Positions 17,060 through 25,006 of a DNA stretch of 64,000 bases are shown one piece after another; the stretch's first letter is position 1; the number at the start of each line of letters is the position of its first letter. The stretch is from Streptomyces flavidovirens DSM 40150 (GTDB lineage: Bacteria > Actinomycetota > Actinomycetes > Streptomycetales > Streptomycetaceae). Where the stretch lies: the NCBI RefSeq assembly GCF_000429085.1, contig NZ_AUBE01000014.1, positions 62,001 to 126,000 on the forward strand, given 5' to 3'. Under the pieces are notes generated by a model. The model did not search any database. It saw only the letters and a list, made by a program, of their open reading frames with translations, and was not told the DNA's origin. A program made the translations under genes and the position numbers.

Positions 17060-18082
17060 ATGCCGAACCTCGTACGCCCCGCCGCTCTCGCACTCGCCGC
17101 CGCCCTGGTACTCACCGGTTGTGGCGCGGAGGTCACCTCTCGGGACGCGGAGGGTGGTGATGCCAAGGCACGCGGCGGCCATTATCCGGTGACCGTCGAG
17201 AACTGCGGCCAGAAGAAGAGTTACGACAAGGCGCCGCGGCGCGTGGTCACCAATGACGTCGGCATCACCGAGATCATGTTCGCGCTCGGGCTCGAAGAGC
17301 ACATGGCGGGCTATGTGATGCCCGACGACAGGGGCGACCTCACCTCCGTTCCCTGGAAGGACGCTTACCAGAAGACGAAGTGGCTCTCGAAGAAGACGAT
17401 CAACAAGGAGCTGGTCCTCGACGCCCGCGCCGATCTCGTGTTCGCGGGCTGGAACTACGGCTTCAACGAGGGGGAGGGCTTCAGCCCCACCGAGCTGGAG
17501 AAGGTGGGCATCGACTCGTACCTGCTGAGCGAATCGTGCCGCAACGGGCAGGGAAAGGCACGCGGGGTGATGCCGCCCCTCGAAGCGCTGTACGCCGATC
17601 TGCGGAACCTGGGAAAGATCTTCGACGTCGAGGACCGTGCGCAGGCCCTCGTCGCGGACTTCGAGAAGCAGGTGGCCGCAGCACAGGCGAAGGCCCTGAA
17701 GGGCGCCGACCGCCCGCGCGTCTTCCTCTATGACGACGGGCAGGACAAGCCGCTGACCTCGGGGCTGTACGCCGGGCCGCACGACATCATCACCAGGGCG
17801 GGCGGCGACCACGTCATGAAGGACCTCAAGGACAGCTGGGCGACGGTCGGCTGGGAGACCGTGGTCGAACGTGACCCCGAGGTGATCGTGATCAACGATT
17901 ACGGTGACACCACCGCGGAGCAGAAGCGGAAGTTCCTGAAGTCCTATCCGCCGCTCGCCGGCGTCTCGGCCGTCAAGAACGACCGGATCGTCGTCCTCGA
18001 CTACGCGGAGCTGGTGGAAAGCCCGCGCAATCCCGCGGCCATCGCCTCACTTGCCGCGGACCTGAGGAAATTCGCATCGTGA
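17060..18082 (+). CDS. ABC transporter substrate-binding lipoprotein (BtuF/FepB-type)
   Basis: The 340-aa lipoprotein has lipobox L-T-G-C with Cys21 and a helical-backbone (type III) binding fold. It contains A-P-R-R-V-V-T-N-D-V-G-I-T-E near residue 58 and ends with Y-A-E-L-V-E-S-P-R-N-P-A-A-I-A. Conserved glutamates of such proteins dock on permease arginines. It is the third gene of the riboswitch-controlled importer operon and is followed by a strong terminator. The mature part is larger and more diverged than E. coli BtuF, so ligand identity (cobalamin, cobinamide or another chelate) rests mainly on the riboswitch. Confidence 0.88.
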   Translation: MPNLVRPAALALAAALVLTGCGAEVTSRDAEGGDAKARGGHYPVTVENCGQKKSYDKAPRRVVTNDVGITEIMFALGLEEHMAGYVMPDDRGDLTSVPWKDAYQKTKWLSKKTINKELVLDARADLVFAGWNYGFNEGEGFSPTELEKVGIDSYLLSESCRNGQGKARGVMPPLEALYADLRNLGKIFDVEDRAQALVADFEKQVAAAQAKALKGADRPRVFLYDDGQDKPLTSGLYAGPHDIITRAGGDHVMKDLKDSWATVGWETVVERDPEVIVINDYGDTTAEQKRKFLKSYPPLAGVSAVKNDRIVVLDYAELVESPRNPAAIASLAADLRKFAS

Positions 18083-18120
18083 CCTCGTGACCTGACCTGA
18101 CCGGGGCTTGCAGAAGGCAT

Positions 18121-18158
18121 GGGGGCGACTGAAGCTCGACTGAGCTTCAGCCGCCCCT
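18121..18158 (+). terminator. Rho-independent-type terminator of the B12 importer operon
   Basis: A long stem pairs GGGGCGaCTGAAGCTC with GAGCTTCAGcCGCCCC around a 4-nt loop, followed by TCTTGGT. It lies 38 nt after the binding-protein stop. It is the clearest terminator on this side of the window. Confidence 0.85.
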
Positions 18159-18240
18159 CTTGGTGGTGTGTCTTCCTGTGCGCTCAGGCCGCCGCGGGGC
18201 TGAGGGCCCTTTCCCGCTGGGCCGGACAGCTCGAGTCCGG

Positions 18241-18275
18241 CCGCGCGGAGCGGCACGGGTACGGTCTCCGCGCGG
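18241..18275. repeat. Inverted repeat upstream of GH13 gene
   Basis: Perfect 10-bp arms CCGCGCGGAG / CTCCGCGCGG enclose 15 nt. A smaller palindrome CCGGAC-N7-GTCCGG sits just before it (18222-18240). Both lie in the 5' region of the glucosidase gene. They could be leader hairpins or regulator sites; nothing here decides between these. Confidence 0.45.
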
Positions 18276-18338
18276 GCTGATACGGCGATGGGCGGCGCCC
18301 TTGAAGGAGGGGGCGGAACTCGGCACGATCCCACCATC

Positions 18339-20093
18339 ATGATGAGCTCTGACGTGCCCTTGAACGATTTCAGCCCTGCCGGCTCCTGGTGGAGCGATGC
18401 GGTCGTCTACCAGATCTACCCGCGCAGCTTCGCCGACTCCAACGCGGACGGCATCGGGGATCTGCGAGGCATCATCCAGCGCCTCGACTACCTTGCCCGG
18501 CTCGGCGTCGACGTGCTGTGGCTCTCGCCCGTCTGTCCCTCCCCCCACGACGACAACGGCTACGACATCAGCGACTACCAGGACATCGACCCGCTCTTCG
18601 GCTCCCTGGACGACTTCGACCGGCTGCTCGCCGCCGTCCACGAGCGCGGCATGAAGCTCGTCATGGACCTCGTGGTCAACCACACCTCCGACGAACACCC
18701 CTGGTTCACCGGCTCACGCGACGCAGGACCGGGCGGGCCCAAGAGGGACTGGTACATCTGGCGTCCGGCCCGCCCGGGCATGGAGCCCGGCACTCCCGGC
18801 GCCGAGCCCAACAACTGGCAGTCCTTCTTCTCCGGACCGAGCTGGACGTACGACGAGGCAAGCGGCGAGTACTACCTGCACCTGTTTTCCCGCAAGCAGC
18901 CCGACCTCAACTGGGAGAACCCGGAGGTCCGGCAGGCCGTCCACACGATGATGCGCTGGTGGCTGGAGCGTGGTGTCGACGGCTTCCGCATGGATGTCAT
19001 CAACCTCATCTCCAAGGACCCGGCCCTGCCGGACGGACACATGGCCGAAGGGTCCCGGTACGGAGACGGCAGCCCGTACTACATCTGCGGCCCGCGCGTT
19101 CACGAGTACCTGGCCGAGATGCACCGCGAGGTCTTCGCCGGTCATCCCCGCCGGCTGCTGACCGTCGGCGAGATGCCCGGCGTGACCATCGAAGAGGCCA
19201 AGCTGTTCACCGACCCACAGCGCCGCGAACTCGACATGGTCTTCCAGTTCGAACACGTCGGTCTCGACCAGGGCCCCGGCGGCAAGTTCGACGTACGCCC
19301 GCTGAGGCTCACCGACCTCAAGGCGAGCCTCGGCCGCTGGCAGACGGGCCTGGCGCAGACCGGCTGGAACAGCCTGTACTGGAACAACCACGACCAGCCG
19401 CGCGTGGTGTCCCGCTTCGGCGACGACAGCCCCGCCTACCGCAACCGTTCCGCCAAGCTCCTGGCCACCGTGCTGCACCTGCACCGGGGTACCCCGTACA
19501 TCTACCAGGGCGAAGAACTGGCCATGGCCAACACCGCGTTCACCACCATCGACGACTTCCGCGACATCGAATCGCTGAACCACTACCGCGACCGGATCGC
19601 CATGGGCGCCGACGAGGAGCAGGTCCTGGCCGGCCTGCGCCACCGCGGCCGCGACAACGCCCGCACCCCCATGCAGTGGGACGCCACCGAGCACGCCGGG
19701 TTCACCGCGGGCACACCGTGGATCGCAGTGAACCCCGACCACACCACGGTCAACGCCAAGGCCCAGCTCGCCGACCCGGACTCCGTCTTCCACTACTACC
19801 GGCGCCTGATCGCCCTGCGGCACACCGAACCCGCCCTCACCGACGGCGACTTCCGGATGCTGTACCCCGAGGACGAGCAGGTCTATGCCTTCACCCGACA
19901 CGACCGGGCCCGCGGCACCGACCTGCTCGTCCTGGCCAACTTCAGCGGCGACGACCGTACTGTCACCCTGCCCGAGGGCTGGGCGAACACCGAGACGCTC
20001 ATCACCAATGTCCCGGACACAGCCCCTCTCGCGGCCTCGCCCACCCTGCGGCCGTGGGAAGCCCGCGTCCACCGCCGCCGCCGCGCCGCCTGA
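18339..20093 (+). CDS. GH13 alpha-glucosidase (oligo-1,6-glucosidase type)
   Basis: The 584-aa cytoplasmic GH13 enzyme has the full set of conserved regions: D-L-V-V-N-H-T-S, G-F-R-M-D-V (nucleophile D219), G-E-M-P-G (acid/base E278) and N-H-D-Q-P-R (transition-state D352). A (beta/alpha)8 barrel begins at Y-Q-I-Y-P-R-S-F and an all-beta C domain follows. The M-Q-W-D and Y-Q-G-E-E motifs are those of alpha-glucosidase/oligo-1,6-glucosidase. There is no signal peptide, so it acts on imported malto- or isomalto-oligosaccharides. The start is ATG 18339 or 18342. A GGAGG lies about 28 nt upstream, unusually far, so the in-frame ATG 18288 remains possible. No transporter or regulator genes adjoin it. 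Confidence 0.87.
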   Translation: MMSSDVPLNDFSPAGSWWSDAVVYQIYPRSFADSNADGIGDLRGIIQRLDYLARLGVDVLWLSPVCPSPHDDNGYDISDYQDIDPLFGSLDDFDRLLAAVHERGMKLVMDLVVNHTSDEHPWFTGSRDAGPGGPKRDWYIWRPARPGMEPGTPGAEPNNWQSFFSGPSWTYDEASGEYYLHLFSRKQPDLNWENPEVRQAVHTMMRWWLERGVDGFRMDVINLISKDPALPDGHMAEGSRYGDGSPYYICGPRVHEYLAEMHREVFAGHPRRLLTVGEMPGVTIEEAKLFTDPQRRELDMVFQFEHVGLDQGPGGKFDVRPLRLTDLKASLGRWQTGLAQTGWNSLYWNNHDQPRVVSRFGDDSPAYRNRSAKLLATVLHLHRGTPYIYQGEELAMANTAFTTIDDFRDIESLNHYRDRIAMGADEEQVLAGLRHRGRDNARTPMQWDATEHAGFTAGTPWIAVNPDHTTVNAKAQLADPDSVFHYYRRLIALRHTEPALTDGDFRMLYPEDEQVYAFTRHDRARGTDLLVLANFSGDDRTVTLPEGWANTETLITNVPDTAPLAASPTLRPWEARVHRRRRAA

Positions 20094-20126
20094 CGCGGCC
20101 ACCAAGCATTGGGGCGGTTGTCGAAG

Positions 20127-20142
20127 CGGCCGACGTCGGCCG
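20127..20142. repeat. 16-bp perfect palindrome in glucosidase/sepF gap
   Basis: CGGCCGACGTCGGCCG is a spacerless palindrome 34 nt after the glucosidase stop. It may form part of a termination structure or be a restriction/regulator site. The rest of the 20094-20328 gap shows no gene. Confidence 0.4.
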
Positions 20143-20328
20143 TCCCCGGACAGGGCTTTGACCTGCTGCTTTGCGTGTACGATTTCCGCCTGATGTGCGC
20201 GGACGCCGCCCCCCAGGACCGTGACCGGACATTTCGCGGACCATCCGGTCCGTGTCGCTGTTGGGCCGAACGGGTGAGGCGCGGGAAGATGGCCGGATGC
20301 AGACACAGCACGTGAGCGGGGTGGTCCG

Positions 20329-20721
20329 GTGAGCAGGTACGACGTCACCGACGAACAGTGGGCCGGGCTCGCTCAAGTGGTGCCACTGCGCAGCAGGAAC
20401 GAGTGGCCCTCCAGAGTCGATCACCGCACCATGCCCCAGGAAGAGGCGGCCGCCGAGCAGCGGCGGATGATCGTGCTGCGCGTGCAGGTCTTCTCCGACG
20501 CGCGTGAGGTCGCGGAGTACCTGATCGCGCACGTACCGGTGCTCCTGGACCTGACGGCGGCGGACGCCGATGTGGCCAAACGCATCCTCGACTTCAGCAG
20601 CGGTGTCGTCTTCGGTCTCGGCAGCGGCATGCACCGGGTCGACCGGAACGTCTTCCTGCTGTCGCCCGCCGGCATGGAGGTCGAGGGAGCCGAGGCGGCC
20701 GCCGTCGTCCCCCAAACGTAG
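20329..20721 (+). CDS. sepF: SepF-like cell-division protein
   Basis: The 130-aa protein matches the SepF fold, which in Gram-positive bacteria tethers FtsZ filaments to the membrane. Residues about 45-120 contain the core: I-V-L-R-V-Q-V-F-S-D-A-R-E-V-A, the helix L-I-A-H-V-P-V-L-L-D-L, and D-F-S-S-G-V-V-F-G-L-G-S-G-M-H-R-V, the conserved glycine-rich dimer or FtsZ-contact region. It is shorter than canonical SepF and lacks the usual amphipathic N-terminal membrane helix, as in the additional SepF-like (Sfl) proteins of Streptomyces that act in sporulation septation. The GTG start at 20329 lacks a strong ribosome site. It is probably not the main division SepF, since no ftsZ or ylm genes are near. 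Confidence 0.8.
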   Translation: MSRYDVTDEQWAGLAQVVPLRSRNEWPSRVDHRTMPQEEAAAEQRRMIVLRVQVFSDAREVAEYLIAHVPVLLDLTAADADVAKRILDFSSGVVFGLGSGMHRVDRNVFLLSPAGMEVEGAEAAAVVPQT

Positions 20722-20776
20722 GAAGGTTCCTCCGGTGTAACGGTTTGTCAGCGGAAGTGCCACATACCGTCCGGGC

Positions 20777-21943
20777 ATGACTGTGCTTACTCCGGGGACG
20801 AGCCCCGGACCTCCCGCCGGTGACCGTGGCGTCCCCACGGTCACCGAGCTGAGGATCTCGGCCTTCAGATCGCACCGCGGCGCGGTCGTCCCGCTCGGTC
20901 CGGTGACGCTGTTCGCGGGCCCCAGCGGCAGCGGCAAGACGAGCGTCCTGGAGGTGTACGACGCGCTGTCCCGCCTGGCCGGTGGCGCCGAACTGGGTGC
21001 GGTGTTCCGGGACCCCGTCGGATGCGTGCCGGAGCGGGCTGGGCCGGACGCCGAGGGCCGGCGGGGCTTCAGGATCGGCTGCACCGTCGAAGGGCCCGCC
21101 GGGCCCGTGCGCCTCGATCTCGCCGTACAGGCGGAACCCGAACTGCGCATCGTCGGCGAGCGGCTGACCTGCGACGGGCAGACGCTGCTGACCACGGCGC
21201 TGCGTGATCCGGGGCGCAGCACGGTCCAGGCGGCCTGGTACACGGCGGGCACCGCTCCGGTGACGCGGGCGCCGCTGCCCGACGACCTGCTGGGTACGGC
21301 GCTGCTGCCGCTGCGCGTGGCGGGCAAGACGGCGGGGCAGCTGCGGGTACTGGCGGCCGCGGAACAGGTGGTGGTCGCGCTGCGTTCGGTGTTCGCGTGC
21401 GATCCGCTGCCTGCGCGCATGCGGGAGCCGGTGGCGCTGGGCGACGCCCGGCTGCGGCGCGGCTGCGACAACCTGGCGGGGGTGCTGTGGCGTACGCAGC
21501 ATCAGTGCGCGAAGCGTCACGCGCGGCTGGCGGCGATGGTGCGGGCGGGGTGCGCCGGCCCGGTGGAGGCGCTGACCGCTGAGGAGCTCGCGGACGGGAG
21601 AGTACGGGCGGTGGTGGGCCGGGGCGGCCCGTCGGCCACGCCGCTCGGGCGGCTCGGGGACGGTGAGCTGAGGTATCTGGCCCTTGCGCTGGTGCTGCTG
21701 ACCGGGCCGGGGGTGCTGGCCATGGACCCGGTTGCCGAGGTGCCTGCCGCGATGCAGGCGCTGACGGTTCTCGCGGACGGCTTGGACCGGTCCATGGACG
21801 GGCGCCAGACGCGGGAGCTCCTGGCGCTGGCCGCCTCGGTCTGCGCCGAGCGGCACATCAGCCTGGTCGGAACGGTCACGGACACCTCCGCTTCGTACGC
21901 CCGTGGGGTGGACGGGGTGGCGGTGGTAGACCTGGGCCCGTGA
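20777..21943 (+). CDS. P-loop ATPase of the RecF/SMC-like AAA_21 class
   Basis: The 388-aa protein begins with E-L-R-I-S-A-F-R-S-H-R-G, typical of RecF/SMC-like ATPases, and Walker A G-P-S-G-S-G-K-T-S near residue 55. The C-terminal half has an ABC-like signature L-G-D-G-E-L-R-Y-L-A-L-A-L. The Walker B position reads V-L-A-M-D-P-V, where the usual catalytic Glu after Asp is Pro, so hydrolysis may be slow or absent. The middle is Ala/Gly-rich without known domains. It overlaps the MazG-like gene by 4 nt (GTGA). Function is not recognised; its coupling suggests a joint role with the nucleotide pyrophosphohydrolase. Confidence 0.75.
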   Translation: MTVLTPGTSPGPPAGDRGVPTVTELRISAFRSHRGAVVPLGPVTLFAGPSGSGKTSVLEVYDALSRLAGGAELGAVFRDPVGCVPERAGPDAEGRRGFRIGCTVEGPAGPVRLDLAVQAEPELRIVGERLTCDGQTLLTTALRDPGRSTVQAAWYTAGTAPVTRAPLPDDLLGTALLPLRVAGKTAGQLRVLAAAEQVVVALRSVFACDPLPARMREPVALGDARLRRGCDNLAGVLWRTQHQCAKRHARLAAMVRAGCAGPVEALTAEELADGRVRAVVGRGGPSATPLGRLGDGELRYLALALVLLTGPGVLAMDPVAEVPAAMQALTVLADGLDRSMDGRQTRELLALAASVCAERHISLVGTVTDTSASYARGVDGVAVVDLGP

Positions 21944-22290
21944 CTGAACTGGATGTAGCGGGACTTCAGCGTCGGCTGGCCGAATTCGCGGCGGCGCGGG
22001 GGTGGGAGCCGTACCACACGCCGAAGAACCTGGCGGTGGCGCTGAGCGTGGAGGCGTCCGAGCTGGTGGAGATCTTCCAGTGGCTGACGCCCGAGGAATC
22101 GGCACGGGTGATGGAGGATCCGAACACCGCGCACCGGGTGACGGACGAGGTCGCTGATGTCCTCGCGTACTTGCTGCAGTTCAGTGAGGTGCTCGGGATC
22201 GATGTGCTGGCGGCGCTGGCCGCCAAGATCGACCGGAACGAGCTGCGTTTCCCGGTGCCGAAAAACAAGGATCGTCACTCTCCGGAGTGA
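21940..22290 (+). CDS. MazG-like nucleotide pyrophosphohydrolase
   Basis: The 116-aa protein is a single all-alpha NTP-PPase domain (RS21-C6/iMazG size). The conserved metal-binding signatures are present: S-V-E-A-S-E-L-V-E-I-F-Q-W (E-x-x-E) and D-E-V-A-D-V-L-A-Y (E-x-x-D). Such enzymes hydrolyse noncanonical or excess dNTPs to the monophosphate. The GTG start overlaps the ATPase stop, indicating coupled translation. Pairing with a P-loop ATPase is unusual for a plain housekeeping enzyme. The substrate is unknown. Confidence 0.87.
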   Translation: MTELDVAGLQRRLAEFAAARGWEPYHTPKNLAVALSVEASELVEIFQWLTPEESARVMEDPNTAHRVTDEVADVLAYLLQFSEVLGIDVLAALAAKIDRNELRFPVPKNKDRHSPE

Positions 22291-22430
22291 CGAATTTATC
22301 TGAAACCGCTTTTCTGTCCACAGATTTCGCCATAGCCCTGGCTTTCCGGGCCCCATGCCCTCACTCTGGGTAGTGGACGGGTGAACGGTGCGCGAAAGAA
22401 GCGGGCCATCGTGAGGACGGGGGGCGGCGC

Positions 22431-22958
22431 ATGGACGCGGTGAGGCTTATCGGGCAGAGCCGGCACGCACTCGCGCGGAGCCGAGCGGCACGGGACATTC
22501 TGGCGGAGGCCTGGCAGGCACAGGCCCTGACCCAGGCGATCGGCGGGCACTTGGTGCTGACCGGTCCGGCGGAGCTGAGAGGTGAGGCGCGCGGGCTGAG
22601 CGAGACGGGCGGGCGGGGCTGCGGAGTGCTCGACATCCCGGCGCTGTGGGCGGGCGGGGCGGACGACGTGGGCGGGCCGCCTCCGGACGCCCGGCCGCGA
22701 GCGGCGCAGCTCTCCCAGGTGGCGGACGCGCGGGCGGCGTTGACCGGGCTGGGCGCGCTTCTCGGAGAGGTGGGAATCGCGCTCGTCGGGGTCGCGTGCG
22801 CCACCGACGAGGAGGCCCTCTACTGGCAGTGCATCGAGGGCATAGACGCCGCCGACGAGTCGAGCGACCGGGTGCGCGGGATATTACGCCGGCTCACGGT
22901 GCGGGAGCAGGACAGGCAGCGCAGCGCCGCTCGCGACTCGGCGGCGGAGCCGTCATGA
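22431..22958 (+). CDS. Conserved actinobacterial hypothetical protein (possibly DUF6099) with a TTA codon
   Basis: The 175-aa protein is mostly alpha-helical and Ala-rich, without signal peptide or membrane segment. It starts M-D-A-V-R-L-I-G-Q-S-R-H-A-L-A and has a conserved-looking segment G-A-L-L-G-E-V-G-I-A-L-V-G-V-A-C-A-T-D-E-E near residues 108-128. I think it belongs to DUF6099, but this is from memory. Codon 152 (22884-22886) is TTA and is preceded by the rare ATA, so translation should depend on the bldA tRNA. It lies 140 nt after the MazG-like gene. Function is unknown. Confidence 0.75.
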   Translation: MDAVRLIGQSRHALARSRAARDILAEAWQAQALTQAIGGHLVLTGPAELRGEARGLSETGGRGCGVLDIPALWAGGADDVGGPPPDARPRAAQLSQVADARAALTGLGALLGEVGIALVGVACATDEEALYWQCIEGIDAADESSDRVRGILRRLTVREQDRQRSAARDSAAEPS

Positions 22959-23091
22959 GGCCATCAGCCGCTGGTGCCTGCGGCGCCGTCGCCCGTGGCG
23001 GCCGGCGGGTCCCTCTGCGGGGGCGGACCGTCGGCGTGGGCCGGATGTGCGAGGTGGGGTTGAGGGCACTCCGGCGGTGCAGGATGGAGGT

Positions 23092-24015
23092 ATGGATCTT
23101 CGAATCTTCACCGAGCCCCAGCAAGGGGCGAGCTACGACACCCTGCTCACCGTAGCCAAGGCCACCGAGGACCTCGGCTTCGATGCCTTCTACCGCTCGG
23201 ACCACTATCTGCGCATGGGTTCGGGTGACGGCCTTCCCGGACCGACCGACGCCTGGATCACGCTGGCCGGGCTCGCCCGCGAGACCAAGCGGATCCGGCT
23301 CGGCACGCTGATGACCGCGGGCACCTTCCGGCTGCCGGGCGTGCTGGCCATTCAGGTCGCGCAGGTCGACCAGATGTCGGGTGGGCGGGTCGAACTGGGC
23401 CTGGGGGCGGGCTGGTTCGAGGAGGAGCACCGGGCGTACGGGATCCCCTTCCCTAAGGAGAGGTTCGGCCGGCTCGAGGAGCAGCTGGCCATCGTCACCG
23501 GGCTGTGGGCGACGGAGACCGGCAGGACGTTCAGCTACGACGGGACGTACTACCAGCTGACGGACTCACCCGCGCTGCCCAAGCCCGCGCAGGCCAAGGT
23601 GCCGGTGCTGGTCGGCGGGCACGGCGCGGTCCGTACGCCCCGGCTGGCCGCGCAGTACGCCGACGAGTTCAACATCCCGTTCGCCTCGCTGGAGGACAGC
23701 GAGCGGCAGTTCGGGCGGGTCAGGGCGGCGGCGGAGAAGGTGGGCCGCAAGGCGGACGACCTGGTGTACTCCAACGCTCTGGTGGCGTGCGTCGGGAAGG
23801 ACGACGCGGAGGTGGCCCGCCGGGCGGCGGCCATCGGGCGGGACGTGGAGGAGCTCAAGGCGAACGGGCTGGCGGGCTCGCCCGCCGAGGTGGTCGACAA
23901 GATCGGCCAGTACGCCGCGATCGGTGCCTCGCGGATCTATCTCCAGATGCTGGACCTGGACGATCTCGAACACCTGGAGCTGATCTCCTCGCAGGTCCAG
24001 TCCCAGCTGACCTGA
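23092..24015 (+). CDS. LLM-class (F420-dependent) oxidoreductase
   Basis: This 307-aa TIM-barrel protein is of the bacterial luciferase-like superfamily. Motifs are F-D-A-F-Y-R-S-D-H-Y near residue 35, R-L-G-T-L-M-T-A-G-T-F-R, V-A-Q-V-D-Q-M-S-G-G-R-V-E-L-G-L-G-A-G-W, and P-V-L-V-G-G-H-G. This set is characteristic of F420-dependent members from actinobacteria. ATG 23092 has GGAGG 2-3 nt further than optimal but is clearly better than the upstream frame. It reduces or oxidises an unknown small substrate in the cytoplasm. It is followed 31 nt later by the homocysteine methyltransferase gene and may be co-transcribed with it. Confidence 0.88.
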   Translation: MDLRIFTEPQQGASYDTLLTVAKATEDLGFDAFYRSDHYLRMGSGDGLPGPTDAWITLAGLARETKRIRLGTLMTAGTFRLPGVLAIQVAQVDQMSGGRVELGLGAGWFEEEHRAYGIPFPKERFGRLEEQLAIVTGLWATETGRTFSYDGTYYQLTDSPALPKPAQAKVPVLVGGHGAVRTPRLAAQYADEFNIPFASLEDSERQFGRVRAAAEKVGRKADDLVYSNALVACVGKDDAEVARRAAAIGRDVEELKANGLAGSPAEVVDKIGQYAAIGASRIYLQMLDLDDLEHLELISSQVQSQLT

Positions 24016-24046
24016 GAAGTGCTGACGTGAGTGAAGGAGGTTCGCC

Positions 24047-24964
24047 GTGAAACCCGCCCGCCCGCTTGCCACCGCACTCGGGGCCGACGCTCCGGGGCCC
24101 GTCGTCCTTGACGGCGGTCTGTCCAATCAGCTGGAGGCGCAGGGCTGTGACCTGCCCGACGCGCTCTGGTCGGCGCGCCTGCTGGCCGACGGTCCGCAGC
24201 AGATCGCGGCGGCGCACGCGGCGTATGTGCGGGCGGGCGCACAGGTGTTGATCACCGCCAGCTACCAGGCGACGTTCGAAGGCTTCGCGCGGCGGGGTCT
24301 GGGCCCCGGCAAGGCCGCGGAGCTGCTGGGACGCAGCGTCGGACTGGCGCGCGCGGCGGGGGAGTCCGTGGACCGGGAGGTCTGGGTGGCGGCCTCGGTC
24401 GGGCCGTACGGGGCGATGCTCGCCGACGGCAGCGAGTACCGGGGGAGGTACGGGCTCTCGGTGCGGGAGCTGGAGCACTTCCACCGGCCGCGCGTCGAAG
24501 CGCTCGTCGCCGCCGCGCCCGATGTGCTGGCGCTGGAGACGGTGCCCGACACCGACGAGGCCGAGGCGCTGCTGCGGGCCGTCGAGGGCACCGGGATGCC
24601 GGTCTGGCTCTCGTACAGCATCGCGGGCGGACGGACCCGGGCCGGCCAGCCGCTGGAGGCGGCCTTCGCTCTCGCCGCGGGCAACGACCAGGTGATCGCC
24701 GTGGGCGTCAACTGCTGCGAGCCGCGCGACGCGGACGCGGCGGTGGAGCTCGCCGCCTCGGTGTCCGGGAAACCGGTCGTCGTCTATCCGAACAGCGGTG
24801 AGCGGTGGGACGCGGAGGCGAGGCGGTGGAGCGGCGGAGGGACGTACGACCCGGAGCGGGTGCGCGAGTGGCGGGCGTCGGGGGCCCGGCTGGTGGGTGG
24901 CTGCTGCCGGGTCGGGCCCGGCGAGATCGCCGAGCTGGCCCGGCTGGCCGGACCGGTTGCTTAA
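24047..24964 (+). CDS. mmuM: Homocysteine S-methyltransferase (MmuM-type)
   Basis: The 305-aa enzyme transfers a methyl group from S-methylmethionine or SAM to homocysteine, giving methionine. The Zn ligands are visible: Cys in V-N-C-C-E-P and the Cys pair in V-G-G-C-C-R near the C-terminus. The N-terminal signature is V-L-D-G-G-L-S-N-Q-L-E-A-Q-G, and L-A-L-E-T-V-P-D sits mid-barrel. GTG 24047 follows GAAGGAGG at ideal distance. Length is typical of cobalamin-independent MmuM. Confidence 0.9.
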   Translation: MKPARPLATALGADAPGPVVLDGGLSNQLEAQGCDLPDALWSARLLADGPQQIAAAHAAYVRAGAQVLITASYQATFEGFARRGLGPGKAAELLGRSVGLARAAGESVDREVWVAASVGPYGAMLADGSEYRGRYGLSVRELEHFHRPRVEALVAAAPDVLALETVPDTDEAEALLRAVEGTGMPVWLSYSIAGGRTRAGQPLEAAFALAAGNDQVIAVGVNCCEPRDADAAVELAASVSGKPVVVYPNSGERWDAEARRWSGGGTYDPERVREWRASGARLVGGCCRVGPGEIAELARLAGPVA

Positions 24965-25006
24965 ACCCCTGGTCCGCGACGGGCCGGGCCGACGATACTC
25001 GGACGT

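Noticed and set aside
20777..22290. Dedicated anti-phage defence operon
   Set aside because: Only a P-loop ATPase and a MazG-like protein with no nuclease, effector or mobile-element context. Kept as a modest lead rather than a claim.
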